In this document: positions 1-5,246 of the stretch, one piece after another
Layout: each line of letters starts with the position of its first letter
Position numbering within the stretch: the stretch's first letter is position 1
Origin: Lentisphaeria bacterium
Lineage (GTDB): Bacteria > Verrucomicrobiota > Lentisphaeria > Oligosphaerales > Oligosphaeraceae
Direction of reading: 5' to 3'
Length of the DNA: 6,254 bases
Assembly: GCA_016287975.1 (NCBI GenBank)
Contig: JAEEXV010000158.1
Span: 1-6,254 of the forward strand
Position numbers and translations under genes: made by a program
The notes under the pieces: model-generated
The model's input: the letters and a program-made list of their open reading frames with translations, nothing else
The model's database searches: none
Told to the model about the DNA's origin: nothing

Positions 1-689
1 GCGGCGAGCGCCTTCGCGGGCGCGGGTTTCGCGGCGGGCGCGGCGGTCTTGGCGCTGGCGGCGGCGACCGCGGCGGGGGCGAGGGCGGTGTCCCAGACGC
101 GGACCTGGGAGACGAGGAGGTCGTTTGCCCAGGGCTTCGCGATCTGCCAGCCGTCCTTGTAGGGGCCGAGGTTGAGGTCGCGCAGCTGGACTTCGACGGG
201 CAGGGGCTGGGGTGCCTCGTGGGCGAGTTTGCCGTCGAGGTAGGTGCGCACGGTGGTGCCGTCGAAGGAGTACCCGATGCAGTATTCGCGGTTGTATTCG
301 ATGTCCTTGTGCTGCAGATAGATTTGCTTGGCGCGGTCGCCGAAGCCGAACTGGAGGCGCTTTTCCCCCGTGAAGAAGGTGAAGCCGATGGTGAGGCGGC
401 CGCCGCTGCGCTGGATCAGCGTGTAGCGGGGGATTTTGGGATCGGCCGCGGGCGGCAGGAACTTGACGCGGGCGAGGACGGTGGCCTGGTCCTTGAGCAC
501 GTTGCGCATCGGCAGGGCGAGGCCTTTTGCGCCCAGGCGCAGCCACTCTGCGTCGGCGAACTCGCCCTCGATGCGGTATTTGTTGGGGCCGATCTTGCCG
601 TCGGATGGCTGGCCCAGTCGGAGGTTCAGGATTTCGGCGGCGGGCAGCAGCAGGCAGCCCAGGGCGAGGGCGCAGAGGATGTTCTTCAT
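1..689 (-). CDS. Secreted LamG/concanavalin A-like protein, C-terminus cut by window edge
   Basis: The reading frame is open from ATG at 689 to the window edge, giving about 229 residues and no stop. Residues 1-18 (MKNILCALALGCLLLPAA) form a Sec signal peptide with likely cleavage before Glu19, so the protein should leave the cytoplasm. Residues about 40-205 resemble a LamG / concanavalin A-like jelly-roll: beta-strand alternation, a stretch YSFDGTTVRTYLDGKLAHE, and a closing QVRVWDTALAP, both typical of that fold. Such domains bind carbohydrate or mediate adhesion, and no catalytic residues are evident. From about residue 206 an Ala/Pro/Lys-rich linker (AKTAAPAAKPAPAKALAA) begins, implying a further domain outside the window. 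It starts 19 bp after the pseudopilin stop, so the two genes are probably co-transcribed. The ribosome binding site is weak (AGAAAG about 14 nt upstream). The fold is a family-level guess; the export signal is secure. Confidence 0.75.
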   Translation of the reverse strand, partial: MKNILCALALGCLLLPAAEILNLRLGQPSDGKIGPNKYRIEGEFADAEWLRLGAKGLALPMRNVLKDQATVLARVKFLPPAADPKIPRYTLIQRSGGRLTIGFTFFTGEKRLQFGFGDRAKQIYLQHKDIEYNREYCIGYSFDGTTVRTYLDGKLAHEAPQPLPVEVQLRDLNLGPYKDGWQIAKPWANDLLVSQVRVWDTALAPAAVAAASAKTAAPAAKPAPAKALA

Positions 690-708
690 GATGGTGCGGA
701 GGGCTTTC

Positions 709-1464
709 TTACTTGCGGGCGTCCCAGGTGATGGTCTGATTGGAGGAGTCGACGATGGTGCTGTAGAGATACGGGTTCATCGTGGCCGTGTATTCGGCGG
801 GGTTGCAGGTGAGCGGGGTCTTGCCAGGGGCGGCGTGGCCGTCGCCGAAGAGGATGTTCGCGGCGCCGTCATGCTGGCAGTTGACCTTGCCCCACGCGCC
901 CGTGGTGGGGAAGAACTCGCAGCAGATGGAGAAGCCGCGCTGGCGCTCCATGCCGCGGTAGACCGATTCGATCGCGACGACGTATTTGCCTGGGCTGCGC
1001 ACCTGGTTGCAGTTGCCGTAGACCTTCATGGTGGAACTGTGCAGCACGCGGTTCACGCCGTACCAGGTGTAGGTGAGCGTCCCCGCGCCGTGGGTGATGT
1101 CCGCCGCGACCTTGTTGCCGCTCAGGGCGCACAGGTTGTTGTAGGTGGCGTCCGCGTTGCCCGACACCTTGAAGGCGGGACAGGCCAGGACCTTGCCTGG
1201 CAGGCAGGCCTCCGCGACGATGTAGCTCCACGGATAGATAGTGACGTTGTTGATTTTGATGTTGGTCGTCGGCGGATAGATGTCCGCGTTCGCCTGGGTG
1301 TACATCGCCACCGCCAGCGCCTGCTGCTTGACGTTGTTGATGCAGGTGATTGCCTTCGCCTTGTTGCGCGCCTTCGACAGCGCAGGCAAGAGCATGCTTG
1401 CCAGAATGGCGATGATCGCGATGACCACGAGGAGTTCAATCAAAGTGAAGCAATGTCTGCGCAT
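709..1464 (-). CDS. Pseudopilin with prepilin-type N-terminus and H-X9-DG motif
   Basis: This 251-residue protein has the prepilin processing leader MRRHC followed by [19 protein letters not shown], the hydrophobic alpha1 helix of type IV pilin/type II secretion pseudopilins, with Glu at mature position 5. The leader ends in Cys5 rather than the usual Gly. Near the C-terminus His198 is followed by nine residues and Asp208-Gly209, matching the 'prepilin-type processing-associated H-X9-DG' family common in Planctomycetes-Verrucomicrobia-Lentisphaerae. The middle part holds several Cys residues (87, 95, 112, 152, 181, 182, 197) that could form disulfides outside the membrane. The start was chosen at 1464 because GGAG (1474-1477) lies 9 nt upstream and the leader then has normal length; in-frame ATGs further upstream add an atypical extension. 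It has its own promoter and is followed after 19 bp by the LamG-like gene, a possible exported partner. Its exact role (surface fibre or secretion adaptor) is unknown. Confidence 0.92.
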   Translation of the reverse strand: MRRHCFTLIELLVVIAIIAILASMLLPALSKARNKAKAITCINNVKQQALAVAMYTQANADIYPPTTNIKINNVTIYPWSYIVAEACLPGKVLACPAFKVSGNADATYNNLCALSGNKVAADITHGAGTLTYTWYGVNRVLHSSTMKVYGNCNQVRSPGKYVVAIESVYRGMERQRGFSICCEFFPTTGAWGKVNCQHDGAANILFGDGHAAPGKTPLTCNPAEYTATMNPYLYSTIVDSSNQTITWDARK

Positions 1465-1550
1465 GTGGGGATTCTCCATGTTTTGCAAGGTTGGGTTCGG
1501 GTATGAAAAAGGTCGTGCCGACGGGCGCACGGGTAATTCAGATTTTCATT

Positions 1551-1579
1551 ATTATACTACCAGTCGGGGCAAAAGGCAA
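1551..1579 (-). promoter_or_regulatory. Sigma70-type promoter for the left pseudopilin
   Basis: On the minus strand TTGCCT (1579-1574) is separated by 17 bp from a perfect TATAAT (1556-1551). Transcription would begin near 1544, leaving a leader of about 80 nt before the ATG at 1464. It resembles the PHP promoter (TTGCCA, 17 bp, TATAAT), and the surrounding sequence is much more AT-rich than the flanking genes. Confidence 0.7.
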
Positions 1580-1590
1580 TTCCAGACGCG

Positions 1591-1610
1591 GGAAATGAAC
1601 GGAAATGAAC
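1591..1610 (-). promoter_or_regulatory. Tandem decamer upstream of the pseudopilin promoter
   Basis: The decamer GTTCATTTCC (minus strand) occurs twice in perfect tandem. The pair is centred about 56 bp upstream of the predicted transcription start at 1544, where class I activators often bind, and the step is about one helical turn, placing both copies on one DNA face. A binding site is inferred; the repeat itself is exact. Confidence 0.45.
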
Positions 1611-1615
1611 AACTG

Positions 1616-1633
1616 TTTGTCAGGGTTGACAAA
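1616..1633. promoter_or_regulatory. Perfect 7-4-7 palindrome over the LacI-type gene's stop
   Basis: TTTGTCA, a 4-base spacer and TGACAAA form a perfect inverted repeat of 18 bp that includes the stop codon of the LacI-type gene (1620-1622). No T-tract follows on the minus strand, so it is a poor intrinsic terminator. It lies about 80 bp upstream of the pseudopilin transcription start, so an operator for a dimeric regulator is the better reading. A half-site (TTGTCA on the plus strand) also overlaps the -35 of the LacI-type gene at 2727-2732. Function is not proven. Confidence 0.4.
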
Positions 1634-2684
1634 TTTGCGACGGGGCGGGGCCGATGGAGTCGGTCAGCACGAGGTCTGGCTGGATGACGATGGTGCGGTT
1701 GGCGCGGGTCGGGTCGTCGATTTTCGCGAGGAGGGTGTCGAGCGCGGTGAGGGCGAACTCGCGCAGAGGGAAGTCGATGGTGGTGAGGGGCGGGGTGAGT
1801 TTGCATGCCTCAAGCATGATGCAGTCGCTGTCGGAGACGAAGTTGGCGAAGCGGTGGAGGTTGTCGGCGCCAGTGATGCTGACGTCGCGGGGGATCTGGA
1901 GTCCTGCGTCCTGGAGGCGCTGGTAGAAGACGGGGGCGTAGATGTCGCCTGCCAGGACGATGGCGGTGGGCCTGGGGCGGAGGGCGAGGAACGCGTCGGC
2001 GGCGAGGCTGAGGTCGTGGTAGTGGGTGCAGGAGGCGAGGGGGTGGAGCCAGAAGAGCGATTCGTCGGGCTGGAGGCCGTTGAGGGTGTAGCATTCACGG
2101 AGCTGCGCGATGGAGAGGGGGGAGCGCAGGTTGGATCTGGGGGGCGTCAGCATGCTGGGGGCGCAGTAGAAGATGCGGCGGTGCCCCAGGCGTGTGAGTT
2201 CGCGGAAGACTTGGAGGAGGCCGCGGTGGTAGTCGAAGCCGATACTGGAGCAGTTGCACGAGGCGTCGCCGAGGCCGTGTGCGACGGCGGGCAGGCCGTA
2301 GGCGGCCTGGGGCGTGGGCGAGGTGCCGAGGAACAGCCCATGGAAGGATTTGCGCAGGAGGAGTTCTTCGACCTGGTCGTGAATGCAGAAGGTGAAGCCG
2401 ATTCCACGCTCGGTGCAGAGGCGCTGCAGTTCAAAGTTGAGCGCGGTGCGGTGATAGCTGTCGGTCCGCCCGATGACGCACAGCAATTCGAGGTCGGATG
2501 GCAGCTGCTGCTCACGGAGATAGCCGTTCGAGACCAGCATGTTCCGCACCCGCACCTGGACTGGGTGCAGCGCCCGTTCGGGATGCCGCAGGATTCGGTA
2601 GCAGGTCGAAAGCGAGACCCCGCCCGCTTTCGCAATCTCCTTCATCACCTTGACTTTGCTCTCCGATGATATCTGCATACCCAC
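1620..2684 (-). CDS. LacI-family transcriptional regulator
   Basis: This 354-residue protein is a cytoplasmic DNA-binding regulator with a sugar-binding-type sensor domain. Residues 12-56 form the LacI helix-turn-helix (VMKEIAKAGGVSLSTCYRIL, then HPERALHPVQVRVRNMLVSNGY). The sensor domain shows family landmarks: DYHRGLLQVFRELTRLGHRR (151-170), PTAIVLAGDIYAP (239-251), GLQIPRDVSITGADN (261-275), LTTIDFPLREFALTALDTLL (300-319), and IQPDLVLTDSIG (334-345). The usual hinge-helix motif (N-x-x-A-R-x-L) after the helix-turn-helix is not seen. The start is a GTG at 2684 with AAGG 9 nt upstream; ATG at 2678 is an alternative two codons later with poorer spacing. It has its own predicted promoter directly beside the G-rich array, and lies upstream of the pseudopilin/LamG pair in the same direction, making that pair its likely target. 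The ligand cannot be told from the sequence; a sugar is the family expectation. Confidence 0.9.
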   Translation of the reverse strand: MGMQISSESKVKVMKEIAKAGGVSLSTCYRILRHPERALHPVQVRVRNMLVSNGYLREQQLPSDLELLCVIGRTDSYHRTALNFELQRLCTERGIGFTFCIHDQVEELLLRKSFHGLFLGTSPTPQAAYGLPAVAHGLGDASCNCSSIGFDYHRGLLQVFRELTRLGHRRIFYCAPSMLTPPRSNLRSPLSIAQLRECYTLNGLQPDESLFWLHPLASCTHYHDLSLAADAFLALRPRPTAIVLAGDIYAPVFYQRLQDAGLQIPRDVSITGADNLHRFANFVSDSDCIMLEACKLTPPLTTIDFPLREFALTALDTLLAKIDDPTRANRTIVIQPDLVLTDSIGPAPSQICQP

Positions 2685-2705
2685 AAAATAATGCCTTTTC
2701 CTAAA

Positions 2706-2733
2706 ATTGCAAATGTGTGAGAAAAATTGTCAA
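2706..2733 (-). promoter_or_regulatory. Probable promoter of the LacI-type gene
   Basis: A consensus TTGACA (minus strand, 2733-2728) is followed after 16 bp by TGCAAT (2711-2706), which matches TATAAT at 4 of 6 positions. Transcription would start near 2699, close to the AAGG ribosome binding site. The -35 sits only about 8 bp from the end of the G-rich array. Confidence 0.5.
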
Positions 2734-2740
2734 AGGGGGC

Positions 2741-2881
2741 GAGACCCGCGACCCGTCGCGACCCCAGACCCGAGACTTCAGACCCGTCGCGACCCCAGAC
2801 CCGAGACTTCAGCCCCGTCGCGACCCCAGACCCGAGACTTGAGACCCGTCGCGCCCCCAGACCCCAGACCCGAGACTCATC
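2741..2881 (-). repeat. G-rich tandem array 1 (31-bp unit, about 4.5 copies)
   Basis: Read on the minus strand, units begin at 2881, 2850, 2819, 2788 and 2757, an exact 31-bp step; the last copy is truncated at about 2741. The first starts GATGAGTCT and the others GACGGG followed by TCT, GCT or TCG. The body is built from GGGTCT/GGGGTC heptad-like words, and unit junctions after the second unit carry the palindrome GTCGCGAC. Units 2-4 differ from one another by only one or two bases. G-runs fit the G-quadruplex pattern (for example G3-TCT-G4-TCT-G5). The array follows the AraC-type gene and overlaps its stop codon. It is related to the array at 4900-5172 and fills the AraC-LacI gap together with the LacI-type promoter. 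Open frames through it are low-complexity artefacts. Confidence 0.92.
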
Positions 2882-3770
2882 GTGATTCCAGACCTGAGGG
2901 TTCCGTCTGCGCTTGCGTCTTGGGGACGGGGCGCTGGCTGCGGAGTTGTCCAGGCGTGACGGCATAGTGTCGGGTGAAGCAGCTGCAGAAATAGTTGGCA
3001 CGTGCGAATCCAGTGGCGGCGGCGATTTCGGCGAGGGGGAGTCCTGAACTTTCGATGAGCATTCGCGCCTTTCGCAGGCGCAGTCCGAGGAGATAGCGGT
3101 GGGGCGGGAGTCCGAGTCGCTGGATGAAGAGTCGCTGGAGGGTGGTGCGGTGGACGTGGAGGCCGTTGGCCAGCGTCTGGACGTTCAGATGCTTGTCGGG
3201 ATAGAGGGCGAGGATCTTCGAGAGGGCGCGGTTGAGCAGCTGGTCGTCTTCGGCCTGCTCCTTGTCGGGGAGCATTTCGGCGAAGAGGGTGGCGATGAGG
3301 GCGACGCAGCGGCGCAGGGCGTACGGGGTATTGAGGAGGATGAGGGTTTCGAGTTCGTCGAAGACGGCGACGGGGCAGGCGCCTGCGGCGAAGGGCGTGT
3401 CGAGGGGGATCTCGTAAGCGTTGAAGAACTCGGCGGCATGGGGGCCGTGGAAGCAGAGGAAGCGGTATTCGGCGGGGATGCGTCCTTCGGCGCGGCCTGT
3501 GCGGGGCGTGCCTGGCGAGCGGAAGACCGCCTCGCCAGGATGGAGGACGAGGGTTCGCCTGGCAGGCAGGATGGGCAGGATCAAGGTGCCTGAGGTGCAC
3601 CAGATGAGTTCATAGGCGTCCAGGCCTGGTTCGACGGACGCCGAGAGTTTTCCTGGTGCGAGGATGATCACGCCTGCGCGATAGGGGACGACTGGCTGGG
3701 CGGGGAAGATGTGCTCCGCCGAGCCCAGGCGTTCGACGGTGTGCTTCTGCTGGTTGCGGCCAGTTGTCAT
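2877..3770 (-). CDS. AraC-family transcriptional regulator
   Basis: This 297-residue protein has a cupin-like AraC sensing domain at about residues 30-130 (YELIWCTSGTLIL, then LHPGEAVFRSPGTP, then YRFLCFHG). A C-terminal double helix-turn-helix follows at about 194-278: the first helix-turn-helix in LNVQTLANGLHVHRTTLQRL, the linker RLRKARMLIESSGLPLAEIA, and the second in ATGFARANYFCSCFTRHYAV ending in TPGQLR. It should bind direct repeats and respond to a small ligand, often a sugar. ATG at 3770 is the only start that keeps the whole N-domain; the ribosome binding site is poor. It is divergent from the PHP-domain gene and shares the regulatory region with it; 21-bp-spaced TTGCATCA repeats there are plausible operators. 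The stop codon lies inside the first unit of the G-rich array, and the final SGLESR resembles the array's own translation (SGLGSR), suggesting a repeat-derived tail. Confidence 0.9.
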   Translation of the reverse strand: MTTGRNQQKHTVERLGSAEHIFPAQPVVPYRAGVIILAPGKLSASVEPGLDAYELIWCTSGTLILPILPARRTLVLHPGEAVFRSPGTPRTGRAEGRIPAEYRFLCFHGPHAAEFFNAYEIPLDTPFAAGACPVAVFDELETLILLNTPYALRRCVALIATLFAEMLPDKEQAEDDQLLNRALSKILALYPDKHLNVQTLANGLHVHRTTLQRLFIQRLGLPPHRYLLGLRLRKARMLIESSGLPLAEIAAATGFARANYFCSCFTRHYAVTPGQLRSQRPVPKTQAQTEPSGLESR

Positions 3771-3784
3771 GTCCGTTTGCGGTG

Positions 3785-3813
3785 TTGCATCAAAAATGGA
3801 ATGGTTTGCATCA
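3785..3813. promoter_or_regulatory. TTGCATCA direct repeats spaced 21 bp, AraC-type operator candidate
   Basis: TTGCATCA occurs at 3785-3792 and 3806-3813, exactly 21 bp apart or two helical turns, the arrangement AraC-family dimers commonly use. A third related copy (GTGCATCA, 3874-3881) lies 68 bp further on, in the leader of the PHP gene. The pair sits 10-38 bp upstream of the PHP promoter's -35 and within 45 bp of the AraC-type start codon, so it could serve activation of one arm and autoregulation of the other. Binding is inferred from spacing and position. Confidence 0.5.
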
Positions 3814-3822
3814 CATTTATAG

Positions 3823-3851
3823 TTGCCATGTGAAGCGATTTTGGCTATAAT
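3823..3851 (+). promoter_or_regulatory. Sigma70-type promoter for the PHP-domain gene
   Basis: TTGCCA (3823-3828), 17 bp, then a perfect TATAAT (3846-3851). Transcription would begin near 3858, giving a leader of about 52 nt to ATG 3910. On the opposite strand TATAAA (3821-3816) could be the -10 of the AraC-type gene, but no good -35 is seen for it; if real, the two promoters would be back to back and nearly overlapping. Confidence 0.75.
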
Positions 3852-3909
3852 ATAGCAAAGTGTCCAAGATGCGGTGCATCAAAATGTGAAAATTTGGGAG
3901 CGATGGCAC

Positions 3910-4827
3910 ATGGTGGAGTTCGCGTCATTTGACTTTCATCTGCACACCTGCTGGAGTTACGATGCGGTGGCGGAGGTGGGGGATTATTTTGCGCTGGCGT
4001 CGTCGCGCGGGGTCGGGGTTCTGGCGGTGACGGAGCACCACCAGATGGATTCGGTTGCGGAGGTGTCGGCGGCGGGGGCGGCGCACCCTGAAGTCGGCTA
4101 TGTGCTGGGGGCGGAACTGACCGTGCACCATCCGTTCGGGAACAGCGATTTGGTGTGCCTGGGGCTTCCCCCCGTTCCTGGGGCGGAACTGGCGGCGCTC
4201 TTCGGGCGCTATCATGAATGGCAGCGCGCCTACGGGGATGCCGTCTCGGCGGCGGTGACGGCGGCGGGCTTCCCGTATGGACGCCAGGAGCGTCTGGAGC
4301 TGCTTCGGCGCTATCGGCCCGAGCGGTGCATCGCCCTGCAGGGCGTCACGCATGTGCAGAACGGCCTTCAGTGCGACTGGCTGTGCAAGGAGAAGCACTG
4401 GTTCGCGGATGCGGAGGCCTTGCAGGCGGCGCTTTCCGCGTGGCCGCTGCCTCCCTATCCCGACTACGCCGAGGTCGTCCCAGTCGTGAAGCGCGCTGGC
4501 GGACTGGTCTTCATCGCTCATCCGTTCCGCTACTTCCTGGGCGCCGACGAAAAGCGCATGGACGCCCTGCGCGAGATGCTCCAGCTGGACGGCATCGAGT
4601 GCGCCCACGACTCCGTGCCGCCAGAGCTGACGCCCGTCTATCGGGAATACTGCCGTCGGCACGGGCTGCTTTCCACTGCGGGTTCGGACTGCCACTCGGT
4701 GGCGTCCTCCGCGTACCGCTTTGGCGCGCGCCACGACCTGGGGCGCCATCGCGGCGAGACTGCCTGGCGCGACGAGATCCTGGAGCGCGTCGCGCTGTGG
4801 CATGGCGCCTTGCCCGAATCGCCATAG
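3910..4827 (+). CDS. PHP-domain metal-dependent phosphoesterase
   Basis: This 305-residue cytoplasmic protein has the full set of PHP-family metal ligands: His10 and His12 in DFHLHTCWSYD (with Asp18), His43 in VTEHHQMD, Glu69 in GAELTVHH, His204 in FIAHPFRYF, and Asp260 and His262 in AGSDCHS. The PHP fold normally hydrolyses phosphate esters with two or three metal ions. Known substrates include histidinol phosphate, nucleotides and oligonucleotides, so the substrate here stays open. The family's common TDH is TEH here. An insert at about residues 85-195, with QGVTHVQ and KEKHWF, separates the N- and C-terminal motif groups, as in YciV/TrpH-like proteins. ATG 3910 was chosen because GGGAG (3896-3900) lies 9 nt upstream; an in-frame GTG at 3874 lacks such a site and lies 16 nt after the predicted transcript start. 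There is no signal peptide. Divergent transcription from the AraC-type gene suggests that regulator controls it. Confidence 0.88.
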   Translation: MVEFASFDFHLHTCWSYDAVAEVGDYFALASSRGVGVLAVTEHHQMDSVAEVSAAGAAHPEVGYVLGAELTVHHPFGNSDLVCLGLPPVPGAELAALFGRYHEWQRAYGDAVSAAVTAAGFPYGRQERLELLRRYRPERCIALQGVTHVQNGLQCDWLCKEKHWFADAEALQAALSAWPLPPYPDYAEVVPVVKRAGGLVFIAHPFRYFLGADEKRMDALREMLQLDGIECAHDSVPPELTPVYREYCRRHGLLSTAGSDCHSVASSAYRFGARHDLGRHRGETAWRDEILERVALWHGALPESP

Positions 4828-4837
4828 GCCGCCGCCA

Positions 4838-4894
4838 GCGGCACCGAACGGGGGGCATGACCCGCCCCAGATGGGGCGGCACAGAACGGGGGGC
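4838..4894 (+). repeat. Direct repeat of 19 bp flanking a GC hairpin
   Basis: A 19-bp sequence at 4838-4856 recurs at 4876-4894 with one mismatch (GCGGCACCGAAC versus GCGGCACAGAAC, each continuing into a G6 run and C). The step is 38 bp. The second copy shares its first bases with the right arm of the hairpin at 4862-4879. This looks like a small local duplication between the PHP gene and the G-rich array. Confidence 0.6.
4862..4879 (+). terminator. GC-rich hairpin after the PHP gene, possible terminator
   Basis: CCGCCCC, loop AGAT, and GGGGCGG form a perfect 7-bp stem 34 bp past the stop codon. All pairs are G-C, so it would be stable in RNA. No U-tract follows, so an intrinsic terminator is not certain; it may instead stabilise the transcript 3' end or pause polymerase before the G-rich array. 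Confidence 0.4.
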
Positions 4895-4899
4895 TCCCC

Positions 4900-5172
4900 G
4901 ATGGGTCTGGAGTCTTGGGTCTTGGGTCCCCGATGGGTCTGGGGTCTTGGGTCTGGGGTCCTGAAAGATGGGTCTGGGGTTTGAAGTCTGGGGTCCTGAA
5001 AGATGGGTCTTGGGTCCTGGGTCTTGGGTCCCCGATGAGTCTGGGGTCTTGGGTCTGGGGTCCTGAAAGATGGGTCTGAAGTCTGGGGTCTTGGGTCCCC
5101 GATGGGTCTGGGGTCTTGGGTCTTGGGTCCTGAAAGATGGGTCTGGGGTCTGAAGTCTGGGGTCCTGGGGGG
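4900..5172 (+). repeat. G-rich tandem array 2 (32/35-bp units, 8 copies)
   Basis: Eight units begin with GATGGGTCT (GATGAGTCT in the fifth) at 4900, 4932, 4967, 5002, 5034, 5069, 5101 and 5136. Lengths are 32, 35, 35, 32, 35, 32, 35 and about 37 in the last. Units of 32 bp end in GGGTCCCC and units of 35 bp end in GTCCTGAAA, so there are two unit classes. The interior is built from GGGTCTT/GGGTCTG words. Canonical G-quadruplex patterns occur, such as G3-TCT-G4-TCTT-G3-TCT-G4 at 4935-4958. The array is related to array 1 (2741-2881) but the two differ in unit length and junction. It occupies most of the 419-bp gap between the PHP gene and the second pseudopilin. The remaining 5173-5246 is AT-richer and shows only a weak promoter candidate (TTGCAA 5191-5196). 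Open frames across the array are low-complexity artefacts. Confidence 0.93.
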
Positions 5173-5233
5173 ACTCGAAAAATGTTTCATTTGCAATGTG
5201 TTTTTCGGTTTCCGCAACAATCCCACCACAACC

Positions 5234-5240
5234 AAAGGAG
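5234..5240 (+). promoter_or_regulatory. Strong ribosome binding site of the right pseudopilin
   Basis: AAAGGAG lies 6 nt before ATG 5247. It decides the start against an in-frame ATG at 5196, which would add 17 residues ahead of the prepilin leader and has no such site. Confidence 0.85.
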
Positions 5241-5246
5241 TGCATC

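Noticed and set aside
654..689. Lipoprotein signal in the LamG-like protein (ALGC at residues 9-12)
   Set aside because: The Cys falls inside the hydrophobic core, too near the N-terminus, and a better signal peptidase I site (PAA before Glu19) follows.
436..1506. A 356-codon plus-strand frame over the left pseudopilin and LamG-like gene
   Set aside because: It has no domain signature and is antisense to a pseudopilin with FTLIE and H-X9-DG motifs.
1605..2669. A 354-codon open frame antisense to the whole LacI-type gene
   Set aside because: It is Val/Gly/Glu/Ala-rich low complexity, has no recognisable domain, and lies exactly over a clear LacI-family protein. High GC in third positions creates such shadows.
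2645..3001. A small minus-strand protein across array 1
   Set aside because: Its middle is repeat translation (SRVWGLG-type) and both ends overlap real genes in another frame; no ribosome binding site was seen.
3874..3909. GTG 3874 as the PHP start
   Set aside because: It lacks a ribosome binding site and lies only about 16 nt after the predicted transcript start, while ATG 3910 has GGGAG at proper spacing and begins close to the first PHP motif.
2741..5172. CRISPR arrays at the two repeat regions
   Set aside because: There are no unique spacers between conserved repeats; the units are contiguous and similar along their whole length, and no cas genes are present.
3925..5235. A 436-codon minus-strand frame over the PHP gene and array 2
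   Set aside because: Its N-terminal third is only the translated repeat (RPQT/DPRP-like) and the rest is the shadow of the PHP gene with its conserved metal ligands.
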